Source: JBGTCD01 sp041749015 (GTDB lineage Bacteria > Bacteroidota > Bacteroidia > Cytophagales > Cyclobacteriaceae). Taken from it: DNA of 26,169 nt. This document shows, piece by piece, positions 1 to 9,108 of this stretch. Position 1 is the first letter of the stretch; each line of letters opens with the position of its first letter. The translations under genes and the position numbers were made by a program. Where the stretch lies: assembly GCA_041749015.1 (NCBI GenBank), contig JBGTCD010000149.1, positions 1 to 26,169 of the forward strand, given 5' to 3'. The notes under the pieces are model-generated. The model worked only from the letters and a program-made list of their open reading frames with translations. It made no database searches and was not told where the DNA came from.

Positions 1-101
1 TAATATCAAAAATAAAAATAAATAAAACTTCTTAAAAGATAAAACATTAAATTTTTCATACCGAAACCGCCATCAAGGTAACCTATTTGCCCGCAATTCC
101 A

Positions 102-527
102 TTATAAAAATTGAGAAAGGAATCGAAAAATACCTTCTGAGCATTGATTTGGGGCTTCTGTCATGCTGAGGTGGCATGTATTTGGTATCCCAATACTTAG
201 GATTTTTTTGCTTAAATTTTCATGTTTTACTGCTATTCTCGGCGGGGCAATCAGATCATGTTCATCCCAAATATATAGTACCTTCTTACCTAAATTTGAC
301 AAAATATTGGATCGATCAGGCCTGTTGTGCATGGCTCGGGTTTACACTCCTGGCACAAGGCTGGAGCTCCCTCCAAACCCAGGAAGGTCAGGTAAATAGC
401 AAGTATGTTTTTTAGAAAGGTCAGGGAGGATAAAATCCCAGATTTCGTGAGTTTCGCAAAATCTATGCAAGAGCACCAGAGGTGGCCCCGAACCTGATTT
501 CTTGAATGCGAAAATAGCCGCTATGAT
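102..527 (-). pseudogene. alpha/beta hydrolase remnant with internal deletion
   Basis: Two halves of an alpha/beta hydrolase lie in one minus-strand frame separated by a single TAA (342-344). The upstream half (about 527-345) reads like a family N-terminus: GSGPPLVLLHRFCETHEIWD, then LPDLPGFGGSS. The downstream half (332-102, 76 residues) has the family C-terminus: VLYIWDEHDLIAPP with the usual catalytic acid, then NTCHLSMTEAP with the usual catalytic histidine. Intact members are about 250-270 residues; the middle of roughly 100-130 residues, including the nucleophile Ser elbow (GxSxG) and the cap, is missing. The oxyanion HG is HR, and no ATG is found at the N-terminal edge, which overlaps the dxs stop. 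It lies directly downstream of dxs on the same strand, so it was probably the distal gene of that operon. Family assignment is firm; loss of function is inferred from the missing nucleophile and the stop. Confidence 0.8.
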
Positions 528-2446
528 TTAATGGTGCTGGAGGCCATAATTTTTACTACTGTATTGGCAATCCCTTCAGGGTCAAACCCGCATTCCCTGT
601 GCAGCTCTATTTGTTCGCCATGCTCAATAATCGCATCAGGGATGCCCAGACGCATTAATTTAGCAGTATAGCCATGATCAGCCATGAATTCAAGTACTGC
701 GCTGCCCATGCCTCCCATGATACAGCCATCCTCTACGGTGATCACCTTGTCAAAAGTTTTAAACACCGAGTGCAGAAGATTCTCATCAATAGGCTTCACA
801 AAGCGCATATCAAAATGTGCGGGGTTTACGCCTACCTTTTCCAGGATTTCACAAGTCTCAGCGACATAATTGCCAATATGGCCAATGGTAAGTATGGCCA
901 CTTCTTCCCCGTCTTTTACTTTCCGGCCAGTGCCGATTTCTACTGCCTTCATTGGGGTGCGCCAGTTAGGCATAACCCCCTCCCCCCTTGGATATCTAAT
1001 GGTAAAAGCGGTATCCTTTCTGGGTTTTTGCGCAGTAAACATTAAATGGCGTAATTCCTCCTCATTCATAGGCGAGGCCACTACCATATTGGGAATGCAA
1101 CGCATATAGGCCAGATCATATGCACCATGATGGGTAGGACCATCAGCCCCTGCAAATCCGGCTCTGTCGAGGCAAAAATTGACCGGTAAATTTTGAATAC
1201 AAACATCATGGATCACCTGATCATAGGCCCGCTGCATGAAGGTGCTGTAGATATTGCAAAAAGGAATCAACCCCTGGGTAGCCAGTCCTGCAGAAAATGT
1301 AACGGCATGCTGCTCTGCGATACCAACGTCAAAAGCTCTTTTTGGCATGGCTTTCATCATGATATTCATTGATGATCCAGAAGGCATCGCCGGGGTGATC
1401 CCCATGATTTTTTCATTCTTCTCAGCCAACTCTACCAGGGTATGGCCAAATACATCCTGATACTTCGGCGCCTGGGGATTCTCATAATGCTTTTTTCGGA
1501 TCTCTCCAGTAACCTTATCAAATTTACCCGGTGCATGCCAGGTGGTCTGGTTCCCATTTTCTGCCGGGCCAAAACCCTTGCCTTTTACCGTAACACAATG
1601 CAAAATTTTTGGGCCGGGAATGTCTTTAAGGTCATTCATCACCTGCACCAGGTGGTTCACATCATGGCCATCCACAGGTCCAAAGTATCTCAGGTTAAGG
1701 CTTTCAAATAAGTTGCTGTGGCCCAGTAAGAAGGATTTCACACTGGTCTCCACTTTACTGGCTATTTCCTGAGCATTTTTTCCAAAGGTGCTGAACTTGC
1801 CCAGCATATTCCAGACCTCGTCTTTAAGTTTATTATAGGTATGAGAGGTAGTGATGTCAGTAAGATAATCTTTTAGCGCCCCTACGTTGGGATCGATAGA
1901 CATACAATTGTCATTGAGTATGATCAATAGGTTGGCATTGGAGGATCCGGCATGGTTCATACCTTCGAATGCTATACCACCAGTCATAGCCCCATCACCG
2001 ATTACCGCGATATGGTGTTTGTCTTCGATCTTTTCGTATTTGGAGGCCATGGCCATCCCCAGAGCTGCCGAAATAGAGGTAGAGGAGTGGCCTACACCAA
2101 AAGTATCGTATTCGCTTTCATTCCTTTTTGGAAACCCTGAAAGGCCTTTGTACAGTCGGTTAGTATGGAAATTATCTCTGCGGCCGGTCAGAATTTTATG
2201 GCCGTAAGCCTGGTGGCCTACATCCCAAACGAGCTGATCATATGGGGTATTAAAAACATAATGCAAAGCAACGGTCATCTCAACTACGCCAAGGCTCGCC
2301 CCAAAGTGCCCTCCATATACCGAAACATTATCCACGATGAATTGTCGTAATTCTTCACAAAGCTGCGTCAGTTCAGCCTGATTGAATTTTTTTAAATCTT
2401 CAGGATTGTTTATTTGCGACAGAAGTGGCCCTGGCTTAATTACCAT
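521..2446 (-). CDS. dxs: 1-deoxy-D-xylulose-5-phosphate synthase
   Basis: Condenses pyruvate and glyceraldehyde 3-phosphate to DXP, the first step of the non-mevalonate isoprenoid pathway; a cytoplasmic, thiamine diphosphate-dependent enzyme. The 641-residue length is normal for the family. The N-terminal TPP domain shows VWDVGHQAYGHKILTGR (about 73-89), GHSSTS (119-124), and the GDGAMTGG...N cofactor motif (GDG 150-152, Asn 180). The central transketolase-like domain shows VGIAEQHAVTFSAG with the catalytic Glu, and DRAGFAGADGPTHHGAYD. The C-terminal transketolase domain is complete (ITVEDGCIMGGMGSAVLEF). The ATG at 2446 gives the typical N-terminus (LLSQINNPEDLKKFN). It is divergent from scpA across a 237-base gap and is followed at once by an alpha/beta hydrolase remnant on the same strand. 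Confidence 0.98.
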   Translation of the reverse strand: MVIKPGPLLSQINNPEDLKKFNQAELTQLCEELRQFIVDNVSVYGGHFGASLGVVEMTVALHYVFNTPYDQLVWDVGHQAYGHKILTGRRDNFHTNRLYKGLSGFPKRNESEYDTFGVGHSSTSISAALGMAMASKYEKIEDKHHIAVIGDGAMTGGIAFEGMNHAGSSNANLLIILNDNCMSIDPNVGALKDYLTDITTSHTYNKLKDEVWNMLGKFSTFGKNAQEIASKVETSVKSFLLGHSNLFESLNLRYFGPVDGHDVNHLVQVMNDLKDIPGPKILHCVTVKGKGFGPAENGNQTTWHAPGKFDKVTGEIRKKHYENPQAPKYQDVFGHTLVELAEKNEKIMGITPAMPSGSSMNIMMKAMPKRAFDVGIAEQHAVTFSAGLATQGLIPFCNIYSTFMQRAYDQVIHDVCIQNLPVNFCLDRAGFAGADGPTHHGAYDLAYMRCIPNMVVASPMNEEELRHLMFTAQKPRKDTAFTIRYPRGEGVMPNWRTPMKAVEIGTGRKVKDGEEVAILTIGHIGNYVAETCEILEKVGVNPAHFDMRFVKPIDENLLHSVFKTFDKVITVEDGCIMGGMGSAVLEFMADHGYTAKLMRLGIPDAIIEHGEQIELHRECGFDPEGIANTVVKIMASSTIKS

Positions 2447-2611
2447 AAATGCAAAATTTGTATTATTTTTTTATAAAACAATGGTTTAATGTAAGTGTTT
2501 CAAATTAAGTTTCCAAAGCATGACATCTCATTCAAACCTTTTCACGTTAAATAATTCAATTGGTTTTCGAGCTAGTGATTCCTGGTTTAAAAGAAAATAA
2601 TTCGAACAAAA

Positions 2612-2640
2612 TTGTAATTTGTCGAAAGGTCATATCTTTG
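2612..2640 (+). promoter_or_regulatory. Bacteroidota-type promoter for scpA
   Basis: TATCTTTG at 2633-2640 matches the -7 consensus TAnnTTTG, with TTG at 2612-2614 and an 18-base spacer, within the spacing known for Bacteroidota housekeeping promoters. The start would fall near 2646, giving a leader of about 38 bases before the scpA start codon. Confidence 0.55.
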
Positions 2641-2683
2641 GTGCTGAAATCCTCCTTCCGGCAGGTATAAAAATCTGATAATT

Positions 2684-3433
2684 TTGAGTTTTGAAATAAA
2701 ACTTCCGCTTTTTGAAGGGCCATTTGATTTGCTCCTATTTTTTATTGAGCGGGACGAATTGGATATTCACGATATTCCCATTTCAAAAATCACCGAAGAC
2801 TTCCTTAAATATTTGCAGCATCTGGAAATGCTCAACATAGAAGTGGCCAGCGAATTTATCCTGGTAGCAGCCACTCTGATGAAAATCAAATCTAAAATGC
2901 TATTACCCCGCCCCGTACTTGACGAGGAAGGCAATGAAATTGACCCTAGGGAAGACCTTATCAGGCACCTCCTGGAATACAAAAAATATAAAAGCGTGGT
3001 AGGGCAACTTTCAGAAATGGAAGGAACCATGCTGCAGAAAGAAAAGCGCGGGAATCTAAAAAAAGAGATAAGAAAGCTTTCTGAACTCACCAATGTAGAA
3101 ACAGAACTTCAGGATATTGATTTGTATAAACTTCTGAGGGTATTTCAGAAAATGATGTACGAATATGAGCTTGAAAAAAACAAGCCCCGGCATGAAGTCA
3201 TCCAATTTCCTTTTACCATAGAAGATCAAAAAGACTTTTTAATGGATTTGCTGAGACAACAGCCGCGGATGGCTTTTACAGAAATCATCAAGCAAAAGCC
3301 CTCGAAAATCGCAGTAATTTTTAACTTTTTAGCCATTTTGGAGTTATTACAACTTCAAATCATTACCCTACATTTAGGGGAAGGGTTCAATAATTTCTGG
3401 ATTGAAAAATTGGAGGAAATACCGGCGGAATAA
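2684..3433 (+). CDS. scpA: segregation and condensation protein A
   Basis: The kleisin subunit of the bacterial SMC-ScpAB condensin, which organises and segregates the chromosome in the cytoplasm. The protein has 249 residues, normal for the family. The N-terminus FEIKLPLFEGPFDLLLFFIE, followed by DIHDIPISKITEDFL, is the conserved ScpA segment that contacts the SMC neck. EFILVAATLMKIKSKMLLP is the next conserved helix. The C-terminal winged-helix region (MAFTEIIKQKPSKIAVIFNFLAILELL) contacts the SMC head. The start codon is TTG (2684-2686): no in-frame ATG lies upstream, and the conserved N-terminus begins right there. The stop is immediately followed by the ATG of the next gene, so the two are probably cotranscribed. 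No scpB is visible in this window. Confidence 0.95.
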   Translation: MSFEIKLPLFEGPFDLLLFFIERDELDIHDIPISKITEDFLKYLQHLEMLNIEVASEFILVAATLMKIKSKMLLPRPVLDEEGNEIDPREDLIRHLLEYKKYKSVVGQLSEMEGTMLQKEKRGNLKKEIRKLSELTNVETELQDIDLYKLLRVFQKMMYEYELEKNKPRHEVIQFPFTIEDQKDFLMDLLRQQPRMAFTEIIKQKPSKIAVIFNFLAILELLQLQIITLHLGEGFNNFWIEKLEEIPAE

Positions 3434-4510
3434 ATGAATCTGGATAAAAAGAAAATTCTTAAAACCTTAAACCCTAATAAGGTATGGCTGCCTGCAGTAT
3501 TGGGTTTGGGGTTTGTGGTTTTCCAGATCCTCACCCAGGATGACTTTACCCCCGACAAACTTAACCTGATTTTTAAGGCAGACTTCTGGCCAGTGGTATT
3601 CGCATTTGTAGTGCTTGTGGCCCGGGATGCGGGATATGTGTACAGGATCCGTGCCATCACCAATGAGCAGCTCGACTGGACTGCCAGTATTTATGTGATC
3701 CTGATGTGGGAGTTTGCCTCTGCAGTGACCCCCTCCATAGTAGGCGGTACAGCCGTAGCCGTTTTTATCCTCATCAGGGAAGGGATTAACCTGGGTAAAT
3801 CATTGGCCTTTGTGATGCTGACGGCCATTATGGACAATTTATTTTTTGTAATTGCCGCCCCCATCGCTCTCATCATCACTGGTGGAGACATTTTACCTGA
3901 TTTGGCAGAGGCGGAGTCAAAACTTGGTAAAAGTCTACCTGCCATATTTTTAACCAGTTATTCACTTATAGCAATATATACCAGCATCATGGGTTTGGCA
4001 CTTTTTTACAGGCCACGCACATTTAAGTGGTTCCTTCTTAAGGTCACATCTATTAAGTACCTAAGGAAGTGGCGTTATGATGCTTATCAGCAAGGCAATG
4101 AAATCATCTGGGCCTCTGAACAACTTAAAGGGCAAAATTTTAAATATTGGATGAAGATCGTAGTCTCTACCATCTTTATCTGGTCAGCAAGATACCTGAT
4201 GCTCAACTTCCTCGTAGAGGCTTATGTGAATATCAGCATCACCGATCATTTCATTGTATTTGGTAAAAACCTGATCCTATGGATCACCATGCTTTTCTCT
4301 CCTACTCCGGGTAGCAGTGGTACGGCAGAATTCTTCTTCCCGATGTTTTATGGCCATATCCTGGGAGACTTCACCCTGGCAGCCACCTTATTCTGGCGAG
4401 TATTGTCGTACTATCCATATTTGATTATCGGCGCATTGCTATTGCCAAAGTGGCTACAACGCACTCAAAAGATGATCAAGAAGAAAAAGATTAAAAAATC
4501 TAATCCTTAA
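3434..4510 (+). CDS. flippase-like membrane protein, lysylphosphatidylglycerol synthase TM family (UPF0104)
   Basis: A 358-residue polytopic inner-membrane protein with about seven to eight hydrophobic segments, among them WLPAVLGLGFVVFQILT, WPVVFAFVVLVARDAGYVY and a segment ending in LFFVIAAPIALIITGG. The pattern WEFASAVTPSIVGGTAVAVF followed later by FSPTPGSSGTAEFFFP is characteristic of the PF03706/YbhN-like family, whose characterised relatives include the flippase half of MprF. The catalytic aminoacyl-transferase domain of MprF is absent, so the substrate is unknown; lipid or lipid-linked substrate transport is inferred from the family. The ATG abuts the scpA stop codon, which suggests cotranscription or translational coupling. 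Its 3' end overlaps the convergent phosphodiesterase gene by 11 bases. The basic C-terminal tail (KKKKIKK) fits a cytoplasmic end. Confidence 0.85.
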   Translation: MNLDKKKILKTLNPNKVWLPAVLGLGFVVFQILTQDDFTPDKLNLIFKADFWPVVFAFVVLVARDAGYVYRIRAITNEQLDWTASIYVILMWEFASAVTPSIVGGTAVAVFILIREGINLGKSLAFVMLTAIMDNLFFVIAAPIALIITGGDILPDLAEAESKLGKSLPAIFLTSYSLIAIYTSIMGLALFYRPRTFKWFLLKVTSIKYLRKWRYDAYQQGNEIIWASEQLKGQNFKYWMKIVVSTIFIWSARYLMLNFLVEAYVNISITDHFIVFGKNLILWITMLFSPTPGSSGTAEFFFPMFYGHILGDFTLAATLFWRVLSYYPYLIIGALLLPKWLQRTQKMIKKKKIKKSNP

Positions 4511-5774
4511 GGATACCCCTCAGCACTTCATAATCACCATCGATGCCTTCAGGGATTTCCAGCCCTAAAATGCGGCACATAATGGGATAAATATGGATGT
4601 TTTCAAAGGATTCTATGCGTAAGGCATTTTTAAAGGCCGGCCCTTTGGCAAAAAATACCCCATGCATATCTGGCTCTGCAGAATCAAAACCATGCTCGCC
4701 AAAAAGCCCATCGTTGTTTAGCAAGGTTGCCATTTGGCGGTTGCGGGTGAGGCGTCTGGAATCGGCAAGATAATAAGGAAACTCCGGCATCAGAATAATA
4801 TCCCCGATTCGGGGATTGTCTCTGTTGCGATGGTAATGGGGAAAATCCTTCCTGAGATAGACTTTTAATGGTTGGTCAATTTCATTTAAAGGTCCGACAG
4901 CTTCTTCTATGGTGATGCTGTCTTTCAGGTAGAGATGCGCAAGTGCCCCATTATTGGCTACATGATAATGATCAGGATTGAGGAATTCATCAGTATTAAT
5001 ATAATGGTCGGTCGGGATGTTGGCCATGCCGTGATCCGATACTATGATGAAGTTTACCGGCAGATGAATAGCCTCCAGTTTTTCGAAAAAATAGCCCAAT
5101 AGAGAATCAATCGACAATACTGCATTTTTGGTTTGTGTGGCATCGGGTCCAAATGCATGCCCGGCATCATCAATATCAGAAAAGTACATGGTGATCATCC
5201 GGGGTCTGTCCTGCTCCGGCAAATCGAGCCATCCCATGACCTGATCGATCCGCTCCTTATTAGGCACCGAGGCATCATAATCATAGTGATAAGTAGGCCT
5301 TACCCCCTGAACATCTGCCTCAGACCCTACAAAAAAATAGCTAGCTGAGGTGATGCCATGCTTTTCTGCATGTACCCAGATGGGGTTCCCACTGTACCAG
5401 GAGCCATCCTGCACTGCCGAACGGTCCCTGATCCGATAAAATTCTCCTCTCTCAGGGTCATAAAAAGTATTGTTAACCAAATTGTGGTTTTCGGGGTACA
5501 TGCCCGTGACAATGGTATAGTGGTTTGGAAAGGTCTTGGAAGGGAATGAGGGAATCAGCGCCTGAGCAGCTACCCCCTCCGAGGCAAACCGCACCAGATT
5601 AGGAGGCTGGTACTGTTCGTTATAGCTATGCTTATACCCATCAATGGACAGGAGGATGAGGTATTGAGGAGGGTGGTAAGAAGCCTGGTGTTCTTGATTA
5701 CAACTTAAACCCCCAAAAAATAAAAAAGCCAGTCCGGAAAGTATTCCGAAACGGCTTAATAAATTATTTATCAT
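4500..5774 (-). CDS. ectonucleotide pyrophosphatase/phosphodiesterase (alkaline phosphatase superfamily) lipoprotein
   Basis: A zinc-dependent NPP-family enzyme that hydrolyses nucleotide or phosphodiester substrates outside the cytoplasm. Counting from the ATG at 5774 (424 residues), Asp45 (LLSIDGYKHSY), nucleophile Thr81 (FPSKTFPNHYTIVTGMYPENH), DIDDAGHAFGP (about 200-210), SDHGM (Asp247, His248) and the late DMHGVFFAKG histidine are the expected two-metal ligands and nucleophile. The N-terminus is a signal peptide ending in GLSC, so Cys25 is probably lipidated, although the lipobox is not canonical. An upstream ATG at 5792 would add six residues, but it lies inside a perfect -7 promoter box, so the shorter start is preferred. 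It is transcribed towards, and overlaps, the flippase-like gene. Substrate is unknown; nucleotide scavenging is plausible given the other surface hydrolase nearby. Confidence 0.9.
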   Translation of the reverse strand: MINNLLSRFGILSGLAFLFFGGLSCNQEHQASYHPPQYLILLSIDGYKHSYNEQYQPPNLVRFASEGVAAQALIPSFPSKTFPNHYTIVTGMYPENHNLVNNTFYDPERGEFYRIRDRSAVQDGSWYSGNPIWVHAEKHGITSASYFFVGSEADVQGVRPTYHYDYDASVPNKERIDQVMGWLDLPEQDRPRMITMYFSDIDDAGHAFGPDATQTKNAVLSIDSLLGYFFEKLEAIHLPVNFIIVSDHGMANIPTDHYINTDEFLNPDHYHVANNGALAHLYLKDSITIEEAVGPLNEIDQPLKVYLRKDFPHYHRNRDNPRIGDIILMPEFPYYLADSRRLTRNRQMATLLNNDGLFGEHGFDSAEPDMHGVFFAKGPAFKNALRIESFENIHIYPIMCRILGLEIPEGIDGDYEVLRGILKD

Positions 5775-5789
5775 AAAATGAATCATCTC

Positions 5790-5797
5790 CAAATATA
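5790..5797 (-). promoter_or_regulatory. -7 promoter element for the phosphodiesterase gene
   Basis: Read on the minus strand the bases are TATATTTG, a perfect TAnnTTTG. No good -33 TTG was found. A start near 5785 gives a leader of about 11 bases before the ATG at 5774. Confidence 0.4.
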
Positions 5798-5939
5798 AGG
5801 TCTTAATCGATTGCAGTTAAGAATCCATTAGTACCACCAATAAAGTCTTCAATTAAATTTTCTATAATAACACATTCATCAATTTTGCCGCAAATGACAA
5901 ACTAAATTATGAGCATAGATAATACCATTAAGCCCAATC

Positions 5940-8939
5940 TTATTCTAAAATAATTCGCTTTACTTCTTGTCTGGAATTTGAAATAATTTTTACCAAATAA
6001 ATTCCGGAACTCAAATTACTAAGATCAATTTGCTTAATATCTCCTTGAAACTCCGCCAATTTAACACCGGTTACGGACAATATTATAACTTGCTGAATAT
6101 TATTGAAATTTTTGAAGTTGATAATCCCTTGTGTAGGATTAGGGTACAGCATTGTTGAGGCTTGCCCCTCGGCTATAGAATTAATCACCTGCTCCCCTGA
6201 TAATAAAAAGCGTGCTTCTACCGGAAAGTGATCTGAAGTTGTAGTGTTGAAATCAGGGATTGTAGAGTAAGGAATTACCACTCTTTCGGCTCCTACAATA
6301 TGATCATCGAATAAGTGGTGATTAATCATCACGTGATCAATCACATTTTCGTGAGTTACAAAAGATCGCATTCCTGCTTTGCTCATAGGCATAGACACGC
6401 CTAAGTAGTTGGTTGGATCTGAAATAAATTTGATGTAACTCGATTCACCACTATCAGGTACAGTAGGCTCATTGGTAGGAGCCACAGTCCGCAAGATATC
6501 ATCGTTATAGTCCCCCATAATAATAACGCTTTTATCCGCATAATACTCCTGAAGCGAGTCGTAGAGTACTTCCACATCATACCTTCTTAATTGGTAGCGT
6601 GGTAAACTGGCAGATTCGCCTCCTCCGTTGGATCTGCCATGGATATTTACAATGGTCAAGTCTCGTTTAATACCACCTATAGTAGCAGTAATATCCATAG
6701 CAAATGGCAACCTGCCACTAGCCCAAAATAAACCTTTATTAGATACTGGAAAATCGGTCAGTAAATCAGGGCTTATGTTGTTTAACAAAACTTTAGTCTG
6801 TAACGTATCAACAGTCGATTTTTTAAACAGAAAGGCAAGCTTTTGAGCTGAGCCATAATTACTAGATGACCCACTAGCTGCAGGCGATAACACGCCTGCA
6901 TAATCCTCTAATTCTAATACTAAAAGGTTCCAGGCAGGTATTGAAGTGATTTCCTGGAAGGCATAAACATCAGCATCCAGTTCTACAATCATTTGCTTAA
7001 CTCTGCTTCTTTGCAAATCAGTACTAGGTGTAGTTGCATTTGCAGGATCACCAAACCATTCAATATTCCAGGTAACTACATCAAAAGTTTCATCTTTGCC
7101 TATGCTTGTATGGTTATAGTACCCGAAAGAAGTATCCTCTGTACCATCAGCAGAAATTGTAATGCTACCTGCCTGAGCCAAAACAGATTCATCTCCACTG
7201 GCAGTCATTCGAGTTTGGATGTTCAAAATTCCTGATTCAGGAAAGTCTTCATTGCTAAGGGTCAGCTGAGGACTGAAGCTTTCTCCAATAGACATTTCTA
7301 TGCCTGAATCTCCAGTTAAAGTGAGGGGCGTTAATAAATTAGCAGCACTTAATGTCATAGGTCGTGAATCTGAAGAACTACCAGGGGCTAAAACACCAAA
7401 GTGGTAGTCTGCCAAGGACCAATTATTCGTGCTAATGATGGGTTCCGGAGTGTCAACACTTACATAAACCTCGAAATTATCTACCATCCATTCGGCTGCT
7501 CCATTAGCTTCATTAAAAGACTGATAAATAATGGCAAAGGTTATATTTTCTTCTTCTAAAAATGAAGATAAATCAATCTCTCCTGTATCTTGCCAAACGC
7601 CTGTTTCCATAGGAAATGAAGCCGGAAGTTCTATCCAGGTAAAAGCTTCATCAGTAGGGCTTCCTGATCGGTCATAGTCTTTAGAAGCAAAAACTTGTAA
7701 CAAAGGTGTTCCATCAGCAAAAAATGATCTGGATTCAAACTTCAGAATTAAAAATTCATTTTCAGATATAGCATTAATTTTTATTGCAGGGCTAATGAGC
7801 CAGGTTCGATTATCCAGTGGCCCGCCTGAAAAACCATTCATCCTTGCAGAAAAAGGACTATCTGATCTGGAATTAGCGGATGTAATTGTCCAGTTTTGTG
7901 AGCCAATTTCGCGAAATCTTTGCCAATCAGGCAAAATAAACAGATCAGGATTATTAAAGTCTTCTTCATATGGAATTTCATATTCTATGCCTTCCAATTG
8001 AGCACTTAGGTCAACTAGCTGAGATGGGTCTATATTGAAGGATATATTTCCTCCGATTATGCCACTCATAGCTGAAGCAGGGGCAATAAATCTAACATAT
8101 ATCTCTTTATCATTGAGCAAATCATCAGGTTCTAGTGATATTTGTGAAGAGTAAGTTCCATTTTCTTCTAATGAGATTTCAAAAAAGCTCGTTGCGCTGA
8201 GTTGTACAACAGCATTAGTTTCCAGTGCGCTGATTATGAAAGACTCAGAATTTGAAACTTCAGATAAAGCTGTTGGTGTTGTAAAATTTATTTCATTTGT
8301 GGAAAGCGCTAGTTCTTGCGTTTCGAATTCACCTGTGATTCTAATATTATCAAAGCGATTATTACCGGTAGCAGAAGATGCGCCATCCACTACGCAACGA
8401 AGCCACAGTGATGTAAGGTTACCATAGTCTCCAAGATCAATGGTACGCAGTTCATATTCTGTAGTAATTCCTGAAAATGATTCAACTTGTATCCATTCGT
8501 CCTCATTTACAGAGGTAAACCATGTTTGTGTCTGAAATCCGGAAGAGGTACCTCTTGTAGCATAAGTCAAAATCAGGTTTTGATATCCTCTTGTATCAAT
8601 TTCAAACTGAAAATGATTTCCGTTTTCTTTATCCCCTTGTGGCACAAAACTTCCACCTGATTCACTCACACTAAACCCGGCCTGATCTACTGTGGAACCG
8701 GCAAAAGAGGTAGCAGGGCGATCACCTTCACTAAAGGTAAAACTTAAGGCTGAAACACCCTGATTGGAATGGATCGGATTAAACCAAGCATCATTAGAGC
8801 CAGGGCGATTGCTATGATTAAAGTCCCACAAAACCAGACTGGAACGTTGTTGAGATAATGCAGTTTGAAATGAAGTAATCCAAACAATTAAAATAAGGAT
8901 AGAAGACTTTTTGAAATTATGTAAAGTTAAACTATACAT
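5940..8939 (-). CDS. T9SS-secreted endonuclease/exonuclease/phosphatase family protein
   Basis: A 999-residue exported, multi-domain hydrolase. A signal peptide (about 1-29, ending ALSQ) is followed by a beta-rich adhesive-looking region, a choice-of-anchor J-like module (about 325-490, EEDFNNPDLF to VDNFEVYV), a linker, and an EEP (DNase I-like) domain from about 620 to 910. That domain has the usual active-site set: TWNIEWFG (Asn), YAFQEI (Glu), IVNIHGRS, MGDYNDD (Asp-Asn), and SDHFPVEARF (Asp-His). The last 75 residues (YPNPTQGIINF to RQEVKRIILE, including LSSGIYLVKI) form a type A T9SS sorting domain, so the protein should be secreted or anchored at the cell surface. Such proteins act on DNA, RNA or phosphoesters; which one cannot be read from sequence. 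It follows the receptor/fasciclin pair but is separated from it by a terminator. Confidence 0.9.
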   Translation of the reverse strand: MYSLTLHNFKKSSILILIVWITSFQTALSQQRSSLVLWDFNHSNRPGSNDAWFNPIHSNQGVSALSFTFSEGDRPATSFAGSTVDQAGFSVSESGGSFVPQGDKENGNHFQFEIDTRGYQNLILTYATRGTSSGFQTQTWFTSVNEDEWIQVESFSGITTEYELRTIDLGDYGNLTSLWLRCVVDGASSATGNNRFDNIRITGEFETQELALSTNEINFTTPTALSEVSNSESFIISALETNAVVQLSATSFFEISLEENGTYSSQISLEPDDLLNDKEIYVRFIAPASAMSGIIGGNISFNIDPSQLVDLSAQLEGIEYEIPYEEDFNNPDLFILPDWQRFREIGSQNWTITSANSRSDSPFSARMNGFSGGPLDNRTWLISPAIKINAISENEFLILKFESRSFFADGTPLLQVFASKDYDRSGSPTDEAFTWIELPASFPMETGVWQDTGEIDLSSFLEEENITFAIIYQSFNEANGAAEWMVDNFEVYVSVDTPEPIISTNNWSLADYHFGVLAPGSSSDSRPMTLSAANLLTPLTLTGDSGIEMSIGESFSPQLTLSNEDFPESGILNIQTRMTASGDESVLAQAGSITISADGTEDTSFGYYNHTSIGKDETFDVVTWNIEWFGDPANATTPSTDLQRSRVKQMIVELDADVYAFQEITSIPAWNLLVLELEDYAGVLSPAASGSSSNYGSAQKLAFLFKKSTVDTLQTKVLLNNISPDLLTDFPVSNKGLFWASGRLPFAMDITATIGGIKRDLTIVNIHGRSNGGGESASLPRYQLRRYDVEVLYDSLQEYYADKSVIIMGDYNDDILRTVAPTNEPTVPDSGESSYIKFISDPTNYLGVSMPMSKAGMRSFVTHENVIDHVMINHHLFDDHIVGAERVVIPYSTIPDFNTTTSDHFPVEARFLLSGEQVINSIAEGQASTMLYPNPTQGIINFKNFNNIQQVIILSVTGVKLAEFQGDIKQIDLSNLSSGIYLVKIISNSRQEVKRIILE

Positions 8940-9044
8940 ATTGATTGATTTTATGGTAGTTAAAAAAAATTAGTTACCTCGAATTTATTAAATAATTGAA
9001 TTGGAAATTGATTTTAAAGAACAATTAACTATATCTGTTCTAAA

Positions 9045-9081
9045 AGATAAAAAACCCGAAGCAAAACTACTTCGGGTTTTC
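9045..9081 (-). terminator. Rho-independent terminator after the fasciclin lipoprotein gene
   Basis: The perfect 11-base stem AAAACCCGAAG / CTTCGGGTTTT (9051-9061 with 9070-9080) has an 8-base loop and on the minus strand is followed by a T-rich run. It sits 28 bases past the stop of the fasciclin gene and before the nuclease gene, so the nuclease probably has its own promoter or depends on readthrough. Confidence 0.85.
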
Positions 9082-9108
9082 ATGTTAAATTATTAAATTA
9101 GAACGTTT

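Noticed and set aside
2452..2481. dxs promoter (TTG, 19-base spacer, AAATTTTG on the minus strand)
   Set aside because: One mismatch in an A/T-rich stretch and a start predicted at the ATG itself; too weak to list.
5793..5939. Possible terminator or small gene between the nuclease and phosphodiesterase genes
   Set aside because: A/T-rich with no convincing stem or frame.
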